From Physcomitrium patens (taxonomy: Eukaryota > Streptophyta > Bryopsida > Funariales > Funariaceae): a DNA stretch of 64,000 nucleotides. The notes below the pieces were generated by a model. It was not told where the DNA came from, ran no database searches, and worked only from the letters and a program-made list of their open reading frames with translations. A program made the position numbers and the translations under genes. The DNA is taken from positions 7,880,063-7,944,062 of the forward strand of contig NC_037255.1 in assembly GCF_000002425.4 (NCBI RefSeq), in the 5' to 3' direction. This document shows positions 24,650 through 38,127 of this stretch, piece after piece. Numbering within the stretch: position 1 is the stretch's first letter; each line of letters opens with the position of its first letter.

Positions 24650-26335
24650 CCTATTATGTGAAGTCTTGCTTAAGAATGCACTAGACACCTAGCTATAGAA
24701 GGTAAAATAAAATTGCAATAAGTCCTAACAAGTCTAATTGAATCATATATAAATTCCAATTAAAGCTTAACAAATATAATCAAATATTGATCAAGTTCAA
24801 TTAAAATTTCATAGAAATTAAAAATAAATAAAATAAAATAAAATAAAAACATGAAGAAATATTAAATAAATTATAAAAATATTAAAGAAATAATAAAGAA
24901 ATCCTAAAGAAACCTAAAGAAATCTAAAAAAAATAATAAAAAAAAACAAAAAAAACAACAATCTTTAAAAAAATCTTAAAGAAATCTAAAAAGGAATCCA
25001 AAATAAATCTTAACAAAATCCTTAAAAAATCTTTAAAAAATCTTAAAAGAACTTAAAAGAAACCATAAAGAAATCCTAGTCAAATCCAAATGAAATTCTA
25101 ATGAAAAATTAGTCAAATCTTAATTTCTAAAAGTAAATCCTAATAAAATTTTAAATCCTAAATCAATCTTAATTAAATCCTAAATCTTAAATCAATTCTA
25201 ATTAGACTATGAATCCTAAACCAAATTCTAATAAAATTCTAAATCCTAAATCAAACTCTAATCAAAACCTAATCAATTCAAATCAATCCAAGGGTAGTTT
25301 TAGAACCTCAATATCTATTGATTAAATTGTTGATCTTATTTAAAATTTTACAAATCTCTCAATATCTTAGTTAACAATAAGTACAATAATTTTGAAAATA
25401 ATTAAACTTACAAAATGCAAGAAAAATATCATAATCTACTCGGGTATTGGCCACCCTCCAACTTTGACCTTAATGTTGATCTTCCAACATCAATAACTCC
25501 TAATTGAATTGTCTACTTACTCTCAAATTTTACACAAGTGTTAGATATTAAATTAACTATTAATAACAAAAAATTATTTCAATCAAATCAAATAATTATT
25601 AAAAATCTTAGATAACCTTACTAGACCTAAAAATCCAATTTTCGATATCCTAATCTACTTGAACTTCAATAACCTTCAATCCAACCATTTAATCAAGTTT
25701 AAATTTACAAAATAAATTGAACACAACTATATCGACAATGCTACATATTTTCATCTATTAATCTACTACAAAACACATAAAATTTCCCTCATTATAAATT
25801 ATATTTTATTTTTCAAATCCTAGAGTTACACAAAATAATCTTAACTTTGCAAAGCTCTTATAAAGTCCTTACAAAATCAAATTTCTAAAATCTAATGCTC
25901 AAAGAAACCTTATAAAGTCTTCTTTCAAACTCTACACTCCAATTTGCAAATAAACCTAAGATTTGTCGTAGGTATATGATTTTATGTCTTAGGATCTGAT
26001 TTCAATTGTAGTTGGCAATTGGTTCTTTTTAAGTATAATTTTATATTTTCTTGAGATAATTTTTACTAAAATTAATTTCTAAATTTCTTTTTCATATGCT
26101 TATATTCTTTATTTATTTATTATATCTTATTTTTCTTTTTTGATGGCCCTATGAAATAAGTAGAAGCCTTTTTTTATAATAAGGTAATATTTTTACTTTT
26201 AGTTTTACTACCTTTTCAAAATTATTTATATTTTAAAGATAGTTTCTTATAATATTTTTAAATAAGATCTTCTATAATATGATATTTTCTTTATACTTTC
26301 ACTTATTAGTTGTGTTACATTACAACACCGCCTTG
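24650..26335. repeat. Second copy of the left arm of the inverted-repeat element
   Basis: Starts with GCTTAAGAATGCACTAGACA, comparable with the arm at 14749, and runs colinearly through the AATCCTAAT-type tract to an inner end near TTAGTTGTGTTACATTACAA, which matches the inner end of the right arm at 16735 read in reverse. No matching opposite arm was found downstream, so this looks like a solitary arm. Confidence 0.6.
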
Positions 26336-28949
26336 ATGTTGTAGACGTCAATATCTCTCAAAAGAGTCTTTTTGTCCTACTACTATAGAGATCAACATTA
26401 TATTGTTTGTCCTTTCGCCTTAATGTTGAGGAAATTGTTGTGTTGTGGTTTATCTACCATGTAAAAATATTGCATTTATATGTTTGATATACAATTTACT
26501 AAGTAACATGGTAAGAGCCATATTAGTGGATTTTAATTAGTTATAGAATATAGTTAGATTACTATTTTATAAGGAGGTTATTTAAAAGAACTACTATTAG
26601 AATTTATGTAATTTTATTTTCTTTTGATAGTAGCTTTTAAGATTAATTTTGGTTGATAGTAACTTTTACATATTTAAAGTCATCTTTGTTAGACATTGGT
26701 AATCCTTGAAGTTTCATTTTGTTGCTTTTATTTGATGTTTAGGGCATATATTATATAAATCCTATTAAAAAAGAATTGGAGATGGGTCTTGGTAGCAAAA
26801 AGAGAAGTTAAAGCATCTATATGGATGAATATAGATAGATAATAAAATCTCCATTCCTATTGGCCAAAAAACATATCCAATGGCCTTCAAGGAGGTTGCA
26901 TGAGGCCTTATTAAGAATTAGGATAACTCTTTGAGGCATTCAAACTTTAAAAGCTATATTTAACAAGTTCAAGGTTTTGGCTATGGTTTTAGTATAAATT
27001 TTGGGTGATTTGGAGTTTTTATGAAGGAAATATAGGTACTTAAAGTTTAGGTGTTGATTTGGTATCTATTGTCACTCTTCTAAACATAACGCATGTCTTT
27101 GTAAAGCAATGAAGGATTGCCAACTACAATTGAAGAGAACATTTTTTTGGCTATACTTTTTGAATATTATTTGATGAATTCCAAGTTGAGATGAAGGAGA
27201 TATTGAAAGTTGAAGTTAGTACTTTAAATCTAAAGATAGTAAGTAATCTGATTCACTAGTGGTTGTATTTTGAATTGTATCTTGAGCAATTTGATGAGAT
27301 TTTGGCTCAAAATCTCCAAAAATGTATATAATCATATTATTAAACTTTGTACACAAATTTTGTGGTATTTGGATTTTGGATTTTTAAGATATAAAAAAAA
27401 TAGTACTCAAGTGCTTGTAGATTAGGGTTTAGAGTACCTCCTAGGATTTCTACAATATCGAAAGATTGGTAGTGAATTTATAATTCATTTTTTATGCTAA
27501 GCTTTAGAGTAAGTGCTATACTATCTAGAAATTTGAGAGAAATTGAACAGTTGAATTAAGAGATATGAATTTCTAAAGTTTGAGAACTAGAAATCTTTTA
27601 TAAGAAAAATATGTTTTGAAGGATTTTGCTACAATTCGGGCATTTTATATAAAATGAAGAGGTTTTGGAAGAAAAGACTTTGTATATAAGTTAAAGGTGG
27701 AATAAATCACTTATTGGAGCTTAGCCAATAAGTTAAAACTAAACTCTCTATAGTTAGATATTGTGTATATTTTCAGATTACAAATCACGCTATATGATAA
27801 TGTCAACACTCTATGCATTATCTTTTATTAGATTTTGATTATTTTTGGCTTTCACAAATAAAGACACAAGAATCAAGATTCATATCATTGAAATAATTCA
27901 CTAAAGTCATGACTTTGTCAGTTAAGAAGGACAAGGAAAGAAACTTACAAGGTCCAAAATTTAAATAGAAATTGAAAGAATTATTGGATAAATATAAGAT
28001 GAATGTACACTTTCTATTTGCTAATTAAAATTAGCCATATTAACTCTTAAGTATAAAAAATAATTCATTATACCTTAATGAAAGTATGACAATAAAAGAC
28101 AATGTGGACTGCTCAACCATAAACATATATTCAAATCACTTTAAATTTCTACAATGGTTTTTTTATGTAAACAATCTAATTGTTGAGTATAATAGTTTTG
28201 TGAAAGTGTAAATGTCATCTATTAGAATTTTTTATTTGTAAAAGATACAACTATTACAGTAATTTTGACCTTATAATCTAGATAAAAATACTAACATATA
28301 AACAATTCTAATATATGGCATTGGTGATTAAAACTTGTTAATCTAATAATACATTATAAATATCCAAATATATTAGTCACAAATTTATAATAAATAGGAA
28401 TAGATACATTATAAAATATATAATTATAATTTTTGCTATAATTCATTATACTAAGAATTAAGAATAACACATGTACAAAGGATAAACAATTTGGCAGGAC
28501 CATAGTCAACATAAAATGTGACACAACTTACTTTTGCAAATTGTATTAATCACTCTTCTTGAATACAAAGATCCTTTAGAAGGAAAAATAGTAGGACTAG
28601 TAGACAAGGTACAGTAGATGTAGTATCAACTCACAGATCATAGCAAAGTTTGTAGGAGCATTGTCAGTATTTGATTTGTGAGGTGCTCATTTTTTTTTTT
28701 TTAAATAGTGATACTAAAATTTGTATAGAACATAGTTTGGGCTCTAAATTCACCTAAATCAAGAATATAATTATATCTTATGAAGTTTGAGGGTAGATCT
28801 ATAATTATGACAAAAGTGAGAGATAGATATCCTATTATGAAGAATACAAGGATATTCTTAATCTTTGTATACATTTTAGGGCTATATATGATATTTTTTC
28901 AACATAATATAAAAAATCATAACTTTGAAAGTTTTATAAATATTATAAG
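26336..28949. other. AT-rich repeat-derived DNA, no gene seen
   Basis: No open frame of note on either strand and no recognisable RNA or repeat boundary. Sequence such as TTAGAGTACCTCC near 27430 is suggestive of old transcribed DNA but cannot be assigned. Confidence 0.5.
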
Positions 28950-30644
28950 TTATAAAGGCTCCTCGGAGAAAATCTAATCTAAATAAAAAAAGATGGTTGT
29001 TATGAAATTTGGAACTTGGAATGGTCTATGTTTTTAAAAATTATAAAACAAATTTGAGAATTTATTGATCAAATTAAATTAATTAAAAAATTAATTTTAA
29101 AATAATGAAAGACAAATAAATATTCAAAGATATTTAATATAATATAAAATTTAATATAATTAATAATAAAATAAGTAAAAAATTAATGCATCAAAGTTTA
29201 AATGTTGGATATGAATTTATTATCTAAGAATTAATATTAATTTTGTGCAATTTATATAAGAAATTTAATATATTAGTATTTTATAAATAATTTATTTTTT
29301 AAGTTTTAAAATTTATTAAGAATGGTGAAATATAAAAATATTTGAATGTTAGCCATTTTTCTCATAAGAATATTAATTGTAGCATGATATGAAATGATAG
29401 ATAAATATTTTCAATATTTTGAATAGTTTGAAGCTAAATGTTTTGAATATTTCACAAAAGGTTCAGAAAAATAAAAAAAATTACAGTTTTAATTGGATGT
29501 AATTTTCTACCAAATTAAAAAATACAAAGATCCAAAATTAAATAACATTCATAATATCAAATACACAAGAACTATAAACTTCTTGTATACATAGACTACA
29601 ACAAATATACAAATGTGTATACATCTATGTATGTATATATAAGATTTGTATCATGCATAATGCACAACTTCTAAAAATAATATAATAATAAATAAAATAT
29701 AAATAAGAATATTAATTTGTGATGTATTCTTAAAGTTTAAATAAATTTTTCACTTCCACAACAATACTTCATCTTGTCACAACTTCCTTGTTCCACTCTT
29801 ACGGCAACTTCTAGTCTCATAGCAACTCTAAGTCTTGGCACAAGTCTTTTTTTTCAATACATATTTCACTAAAGAAAATTAGAACCTTGGACCTAAGACT
29901 TAGTATAATTGAGATATAGTGTAATTCCTAACTTAATTTTAGGGAGACAATTGTCTATTGTATTAAATAATATAAACTTCGTAAAAAACCATGCCATTTT
30001 TAATTGTTAAAAACGTCTAGGTAAATTTGAATTTTTTGTAGATTGTTGCAATAATAATAATTATACTATAAGTTTTGTATAGTGTGTATCATTTAAGTAC
30101 TTACAAAGTATATTTCTAACAATTTAAAAAAACAAAATTAGCATGTCATGTATAGAAAAAACATTAGTCATAATCAACACTTAGATACAATTTTAAAATA
30201 ATTATAATTTTATCTAGAACACATGGTGTACAACATGTGTTCTAGAGTTTTCAAAAATCATAAACAAACTATAATTAAACTGGAAGTAGATAGGTCCATA
30301 GAAAAATAATAGAGTAAAACTGGAAGTATGAAGACTTCTCATTCTCTACTTCATGTAAATGATTCAATTCAACAAGTCCAAATTAATCAAAAACACATTG
30401 GCCTCGAATTTTCTCATATACAGATAAAAATGGAACATGCCAAAATCACTTGTAAATTCTTTTCAAATACTACGTTTTTTAGATTGTAAAACCGAGTTAA
30501 AAAACAAAAACATGAATAAAACGAATCAATTGCATCTGAAGTTTTATGTAGTAATAATCGAATAAACATGATAAGAAATACACATAAATCAAGGAAAAAA
30601 AACAGTAAAATTACAAAATACTGAGAAAACGTTGTTTATTTTGA

Positions 30645-30960
30645 AATTGAATGACTCATTCGCTTACAAAAGTTACCACGATAAGCAATACGAGAGCGCA
30701 GCGCCTCCGGAAGCCATATATGCTGCTAGTTTTTGCCATAATGCAAGGCCACGGGTGGGGTGGCTCCATGTAAGGAAAAAAATATATTATTTGGCCGGGA
30801 AAGCCCACGCTTAGAGCCATACGATTACGAACAACCTTAGCTGAACTTGAGTTAGAGATCCGTTGCTAAAGCCCACACTGAGAAAACGCATGAAAATACG
30901 GAACAATCCACCGCAAATAACGTATCTAGACTCAGAGATCCAGGAACTTGTGTGTATGTA
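30645..30960. other. Insertion specific to repeat copy B
   Basis: About 320 bp with higher GC than its surroundings interrupts sequence that is continuous in copy A near 12125-12135. A 60-codon plus frame crosses it (30632-30814). I recognise neither a protein nor an RNA, and no clear target-site duplication was seen. Confidence 0.5.
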
Positions 30961-31770
30961 TATATGTACGTGTGTATTAATTTATCTATGTTTTATGGTG
31001 TACTATCCTACTGGCTCACCATCCTACTCATAACATAGTAAACAGTCAGATGATTAAAACAACAGCACTTGTGCATAAACTTATTCAAACAAACTTGCAT
31101 ATAAAGGATCAGACTTGCAGTTTGTGGGACTAGTTTCTTCAGAGATTTTCCTCCCTCCTTAATATCAACAACCACATGAACACCAAAGATAAAAATTATA
31201 AAAAAAATCATATATTTACTGATTCAGGTTGTGCAATCGTACAACATATATCATACTTAAGTCTGTTAAAACATTTGTGTAATATTCCAGTTTATTCTTC
31301 TGCTTAACAGACGAAGATCACTTCATAATTTATAATTCTCCCGATTATAAGTTATTTAAAACAGATATAGAACCATCATGCTAAAAACAGTTTGGGTGTT
31401 GCGGTGCGGTGTCGGTACAGTGCAAACGTCGATTGCACATTCTCATAGGCGTTGAATTTTCGTTCCCAACGAACTATCTATCCTCGAACAAAAGGGGTGG
31501 AAATATTTCGCCCATCTCTGACCTCTTGAGAGCAGGACCGTGCAAACCCGCGTCGATATCCCACATCCTGGCAGACGGCGCTGGAGGCAAATGATGTCTC
31601 CAACGTAGCATTTTCCCCAAAGCAACAGCCAAGCTTACACTGCAACGCCGAATGACACGGGCAATGGCTTCGAACATGTCCGCCGCACATCGGTTACTGC
31701 TCGCAACCACTCCCAGTAACCAACCTTCGTAGTAGTGAGGGACGTGCTCAGTCGTCATGGCCACACCTAC

Positions 31771-33686
31771 ATGAAATCCACGTTCCCGATCAGCAAGTCC
31801 ACGAGGTCTGGTCTGCCTCAGAAGCACACGAAATTGAGTTCAAGCGATATAGTGATGAGCTCTTCAAACGCGTGTCCATCGACCCTGCCAATCAAAACTT
31901 GTGTGTGGCTCAACCATGGCCATCAAACTCTGTGGTGTTCGCACAAATCAAAAGACGACATTCACAGTGTGAAAAGTGTAAAGCACCGTCGAATGATGCA
32001 ACCTACAGATTCGGTACACCCCTCAGGACTCACTCGTATTAACGAAGCTCCAACCGATCAGTCAGTTCAGCGAGCAAGCGGCAGACGAGTTCCACAGGAG
32101 ACACAGCATCCAGCGGCACGAGATCTCATCGCCGTTCAGACAGTCATCGATCGTCAGCTGCAAACTCTGGTACCAGCGAGGACACTTGCAAGCAACACAT
32201 AATCTGGACACCTCACAATTCACACACCGACTGAAAAGATGCAAAGCTCATGAAATCCACGTTCCCGATCAGCAAGTCTACGAGGTCTGGTCTGCCTTAG
32301 AAGCACACGAAATTGAGTTCAAGCGATATAGTGATGAGCTCTTCAAACGCGTGTCCATCGACCCTGCCAATCAAAACTTGTGTGTGGCTCAACCATTGCC
32401 ATCAAACTCTGTGGTGTTCGCACAAATCAAAAGACGACATTCACAGTGTGAAAAGTGTAAAGCACCGTCGAATGATGCAACCTACAGATTCGGTACACCC
32501 CTCAGGACTCACTCGTATTAACGAAGCTCCAACCGATCAGTCAGTTCAGCGAGCAAGCGGCAGACGAGTTCCACAGGAGACACAGCATCCAGCGGCACGA
32601 GATCTCATCGCCGTTCAGACAGTCATCGATCGTCAGCTGCAAACTCTGGTACCAGCGAGGACACTTGCAAGCAACACATAATCTGGACACCTCACAATTC
32701 ACACACCGACTGAAAAGATGCAAAGCTCATGAAATCCACGTTCCCGATCAGCAAGTCTACGAGGTCTGGTCTGCCTTAGAAGCACACGAAATTGAGTTCA
32801 AGCGATATAGTGATGAGCTCTTCAAACGCGTGTCCATCGACCCTGCCAATCAAAACTTGTGTGTGGCTCAACCATTGCCATCAAACTCTGTGGTGTTCGC
32901 ACAAATCAAAAGACGACATTCACAGTGTGAAAAGTGTAAAGCACCGTCGAATGATGCAACCTACAGATTCGGTACACCCCTCACGACTCACTCGTATCAA
33001 CGAAGCTCCAACCGATCAGTCAGTTCAGCGAGCAAGCGGCAGACGAGTTCCACAGGAGACACAGCATCCAGCGGCACGAGATCTCATCGCCGTTCAGACA
33101 GTCATCGATCGTCAGCTGCAAACTCTGGTACCAGCGAGGACACTTGCAAGCAACACATAATCTGGACACCTCACAATTCACACACCGACTGAAAAGATGC
33201 AAAGCTCATGAAATCCACGTTCCCGATCAGCAAGTCCACGAGGTCTGGTCTGCCTCAGAAGCACACGAAATTGAGTTCAAGCGATATAGTGATGAGCTCT
33301 TCAAACGGGTGTCCATCGACCCTGCCAATCAAAACTTGTGTGTGGCTCAACCATTGCCATCAAACTCTGTGGTGTTCGCACAAATCAAAAGACGACATTC
33401 ACAGTGTGAAAAGTGTAAAGCACCGTCGAATGATGCAACCTACAGATTCGGTACACCCCTCAGGACTCACTCGTATTAACGAAGCTCCAACCGATCAGTC
33501 AGTTCAGCGAGCAAGCGGCAGACGAGTTCCACAGGAGACACAGCATCCAGCGGCACGAGATCTCATCGCCGTTCAGACAGTCATCGATCGTCAGCTGCAA
33601 ACTCTGGTACCAGCGAGGACACTTGCAAGCAACACATAATCTGGACACCTCACAATTCACTCACCGACTGAGAAGATGCAAAGCTC
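31771..33686. repeat. Four tandem copies of a 479-bp unit
   Basis: The start ATGAAATCCACGTTCCCGAT recurs at 31771, 32250, 32729 and 33208, and the array ends at 33687 with CATGAAGTAACC. Copy A has a single unit, 13043-13521. CATGAA occurs at both unit ends, which could have seeded the first duplication. Because 479 is not a multiple of three, any frame shifts from unit to unit, so the array does not encode a regular protein repeat; the 111-175 codon frames here are by-products. Variant sites are shuffled between units. Confidence 0.95.
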
Positions 33687-33815
33687 ATGAAGTAACCTCG
33701 CCTTATTCACGATCAGAGCAGCGCCAGCAGAGCCGAAGACATATCGGAGATGAAGAGACCTTGGAATGCAAGCACCCGAAGAGTGCAAATATAATGATGG
33801 CAAGGATTGCTGGTT

Positions 33816-34849
33816 CTAGGCCATTTCAACTTGCAATCGCCTATTAATACAATACTACAGGAAGCGGTTTCACCCCTTTTTTAGTTCTTTAAGTTTGTGA
33901 CGCAGATGTTAAGCTAGAGTCTTATTTTGTTTTTGAAGGACGTGCCGAGGATGAAAAGCAACCCGGAGCACCAGGGGCAGACAGTGTGAACAGGTGGTAC
34001 TGTAGTAATTACATTACAATATTAAAAAAGTATCTAAGTTTATCGTCCACAGACTTTACAAATTAAGCGAGGTACACATGCACCAGATTCTGTAATACAT
34101 CCTGTAAGCCCTGTGCCCTAAAACCTGGCTCCCGGATGAGAAGGGTCAAAGAGTGACTGGGTCTGATTTGTACACAAAATGGATCACACCCAGTTCGGAG
34201 ACTAGAACCAAGAAAAAGAGCTGGAATTGGAATCATTCTCACCCTGCGTGGATCTTTCCTTTTCCTCCTGAAGCTCATGAAAGCACCCTATCATTTCATT
34301 AATTTGTCAATTTAGTAGATCAAAAGCATAATTGTGTGTGGTTGTCGATCACAACTTCAGCAATACAATGTTTTACATTTGAATTTAGAAATAAAATTTT
34401 TAATTTCTTAAATAAACAGCACTGCAAACCACAAATATTTGCAATGGTCGTCGTGTTCAAGTGACTATGTAAACAACACATGAACATATTTTAAAGCCGC
34501 TTTAGTTTATGAATGTGTATCATGATGTGGCTTTTAGCTAAAATAGATTTGGTTCTTTTATGACTAGTATGACATAAGATTATTGTCAAAGTGTGTAATA
34601 CAAATGTATTTATCATTTAAAACTACTACAAAATAAGATATTTTGATAACCCTAAACCCTGTAACTCTCAATAAAACCTCCTCCGTCATACAAACAAAAC
34701 GAAAGTCTAGTTCACAAGAGTCGACGTCAGGTTGTCTTGAGAATGCACCATGCATCAGTATAAGGCAGTCCCATTCTGTTTTGAAGTTTGGCATAGAATC
34801 GCAACAATTTGAATGCCTTCACAACAACATCTTACAACAAAGGAAGTGA
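33816..34849. other. Spacer right of repeat B
   Basis: Mixed composition. A 71-codon minus frame (34278-34063) starts with ATG and is flanked by splice-like AG and GT sites in another frame, but no family is recognised. No RNA gene was seen. Confidence 0.4.
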
Positions 34850-35561
34850 AGTGAAGGCCACACTTTGTGTGCTTTGCTGCGATTTGGAATCGGTGCTTCG
34901 GCAGTTTTGCAAGAGAAGGTCGAAGTACGAGGTATGTTTGAGGGGAAGTTCTCTCGTGGGAGCTCTGGAGTTTCTTCTGATCTCTTGTGAGTGAGAGCAA
35001 TCTCTTGTTATGGAAGTAAGAAACGGGGTGTCGTTGAAGAGGAGGTTGTTTTGTAGGAAAGGAGAGATCTTCCCAGTGGGGTGCTAATTTTGTAGTTTTT
35101 TTGCAGGGGCTATGGCTCTAATGTAGGATTTTTTGGGATGGTGTTTGCGATTGGTTGCCGCATTTCGTGAATCCTGTGTGGGTTTCGGGTGTGCGCGCAG
35201 GAGTTTGTGAATTTGTTGTTCGCTGGCCTTGTTTGTGGTTCTCAGACCATGCTCTGAGATACTTGAGCTAGTGGTAATTGCGCTGTGATCTGTCGATGAA
35301 GAATGCTATCGCGTGGTTTTGGGTTTGTGCGGAACGTTTGTTGCGCTCTAGTGACTAGCCCCTGTTTACTATGAGCAGCTCTGGGTTCAGTTATAAATTC
35401 CTGGAACCTTTCAATGACAGTCTCGCATTGACGTCTTTTGCGTAGGGTTTCGAAAGAATCTCAAGCGGAGGTGCCTCTTCTGCCGATCATTTTGCCTGTG
35501 ACACGGGAGTTCACCATTATTATAATTTGTGAGAAAAGGACACTTACAAGTTTGTTACAAA
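34850..35561 (+). promoter_or_regulatory. Promoter/5' leader of the small helical-protein gene
   Basis: G/T-rich leader-type sequence precedes the first exon at 35562. Several GT and AG splice-like sites suggest that a leader intron is possible. The transcription start is unknown. Confidence 0.4.
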
Positions 35562-36498
35562 ATGGTCTTTAGGATTGTATCCCGAGTGCGAGAACTTTTC
35601 CGTGTGATGAGGGACCTTCCTTCTGACGATTCAATCCGCCGACGCACTCTTGCCATCAATGCACAGCTTGCCAAAGTATTATTGGTCTCTACTCCAGTTG
35701 TCATGTCTTTGAATAAATGTTGGAATTTCGTCACTTTGATAGTGTATTCTATGCCAACATCTGGAAATTAAAACCCACAATTTGATATCCGAGAAGTTTT
35801 CTTTCCTTTGCTTTTCTTTTCTTTTTATATTTTTTTCAAATTGTTAGAATTACACATAGTAGTTGAGACCTAAGATCTCAGTCTTTAGGGCTAGCGCTGA
35901 GTAAGATATGGGTGTAGCTCCAGGAAGCCCGGTTAGCACAAGAAAAATTTCGCGAGGAAGCTGCTCTTCAAGAGGTACATGCAATTGTGTCACAGATGAC
36001 ACAATTAAAAGAGAGCTTGACTGCTGCGGTACTTTTTTTCCTCCTACCTATTTGTTATTTTGAAGCATGAAAACGTTATTTAAAAAAAATCTTTGACAGC
36101 TTTTTTTCTTAGCTACGTCAACCGACAATGTGCGTCCTACTCGGCTTAAAGTTTTGCGAGCATTGGCTTGAGTTGTCATAGCACACTAGTTCTTCCTCTT
36201 TCTATCCTGAGTATCTAGCTTCTGTGCTTTTTTTGGTTTCATTCAGAAGAGATAAGAAGCTCTATGCGACTTGTTTTGTAATGGTGACCTCAGCATACTC
36301 GTCATGTTACAGGAGCAAGCTGCGGTTGAATTCGTGGACCAATTAGGAGATCAAGCCACAGTGCAGCTCGAGGATGAGTGGAACAAGAAGGCAGAAACCC
36401 TGATGACTACGGTAGCAAAGACGCAGGAGAGACTTGGAGCTGACCTTCCTCAACTCTCCAATGATTCTGTTTTGGACTCGAAGAACAAAACCAAGTGA
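35562..36498 (+). CDS. Small conserved-looking helical protein, function unknown
   Basis: Three exons, 35562-35675, 35918-36028 and 36313-36498, join without frame break to 136 residues, all with GT-AG borders. The start is an ATG preceded by in-frame stops. The N-terminus is basic (VFRIVSRVRELFRVMRDLPS), then come RRRTLAINAQLAK and a long Gln/Glu/Ala/Lys-rich helix with heptad-like spacing (about residues 40-115), ending in a polar tail. There is no clear signal peptide or membrane span. Spliced frame continuity and biased codons argue that it is real. I do not recognise the family; a small mitochondrial or coiled-coil adaptor protein is possible but unsupported. Confidence 0.7.
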
Positions 36499-38090
36499 TC
36501 GAAGTAATAAAAACAACGATTTTGCAGCTTCTCATTCCTAAGTTTCATCGAGTTCTCCATAGGAATCACACTGATTCTTTCGACTTTCTTCACTTTTGAT
36601 CCGAACTGAGTGGTTACATGTGTTTATGAGGTTGCAAATAACATTAATATGGTTCTATGTGTGATCTTCTGATTATTTTCTCAGGATGGTCATCTACATA
36701 TTTGGAATGCGCTCCTCTGCGAACATGTAATACTTTGTGTGGAAGACTAGGAATTGCTATGCTTATTTTGTATAGTTTCATGTGTGGTTCCAACAATTCA
36801 TGGATTGATTTTCTTAGTGCACCACTGTTGCCATTTGCAGTGACTGAAATGCTCTAACATTATGGGTGTTCAAAAAAATGCTCGCCCCTGTTGTATTGTT
36901 ATCACTCACTCTTGATGTAAAATCATGGTAGTTTCATCCTTTTGTTTAAGCAAGTACCTGGTGCATTGTTTTTGAAGTCTACACTGCTCTGATCAAGAAC
37001 ACCAGCGCATGAAATAGATAATGGCGTTATGCAACTATTGAAGATTATATGTGTTACTTATGAAAAATAAACTTAAAATGTCCTATCAGTGCAGATAAGT
37101 TGAAGCTTACAATGGGTTGGGTTAATTAATTCTTTTTAAGTAAATTTAGTTTCCAATAATTCCAAATATGACTCCAAAGATCAACATTAATTCGGGAGAT
37201 GAGGTATTATAACATCGTAGTCTAGGTGCCATATTGACTTTCCTTTACAGCACACACAAGAAATTACGAATAGTGCACTAATGTCTAATTTTTAGGTTTT
37301 AGTTTCTATATATAATGTTTAAGATTTGGAGCTTGATCTATTTTTTAATTTTTTTTAATGAAAGCGTTAGTTTTTAAATTTTATTGGTCTCTCATTAGTG
37401 TGGAATGCTTGGGTTTAAATTAGCAATTTTTTTAATATTTTGTATCTAAAATTCTACATATAAAGATATTTGTAGATATATTTTTGTGTTATTGACATTG
37501 ACAACATACTATCAAAAAAATAATATGAAATTTTAAAAAATGAAATATTTAAAAAAATATATTATATGTATGAATTTATTTTTTTTAAAAAATTTAAGAT
37601 ACTTTATCCTTTAACATATATTTTTTGAATTAACGTAACATTTCTCAATTAGAATTTGCAATCTCGTCCTTAATTTAGAAGTGACACATGATTGCTTCAA
37701 AATTGCTAATATTTAAAAAACATACAATAACATTGTAACATGATTCAGTCGTTTCTACTAAATAAGATGTATGCAATTTTTTTTTTTTATTATATTGTTT
37801 GTCGTTTTCCCTATTTAGTATTATTATTCAATTTACAATATAACAAAAATTACTAACCATCTATTTCTTTAATATTGTTACATAAAAATTATATAATTCA
37901 ATTTCTTTTTAATCACATAATTCAATTTCTTTTTAATCACGTAACACAATTTCTAAAATTTTAATTTGCACATAGATATCAAAGCATAGTTTACAAAACT
38001 ACAGAAGTTGATTGTATTTTCATCAACAAATTAATTACATCTAAACTCTTCACATCATGCATCAAGGTATAATACCATATATTTTCCACA

Positions 38091-38127
<37 letters not shown>

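Larger units (their letters stand above)
28950..33815. repeat. Large interspersed repeat, copy B
   Basis: Colinear with copy A (10430-13646) in the same orientation. It differs by an extra block of about 320 bp near 30645-30960, by loss of the 120 bp present in A near 12.6 kb, and by a fourfold tandem expansion of a 479-bp unit at the right. By eye the left AT-rich part is clearly more diverged from A than the right part, which is almost identical. Confidence 0.75.

Noticed and set aside
32665-33192. 175-codon frame in the tandem array
   Set aside because: The 479-bp period breaks frame at each unit, so this frame exists by chance where one unit lacks a stop (GTATCAACG instead of GTATTAACG).
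10430-33815. The two large repeats as LTRs of one 23-kb retrotransposon
   Set aside because: They are direct repeats, but the interior has no gag-pol frames or primer-binding site, the ends lack TG...CA, and the two copies differ by insertion, deletion and array expansion.
34063-34278. 71-codon minus frame right of repeat B
   Set aside because: ATG start and splice-like flanks, but no neighbouring exons in phase and no family.
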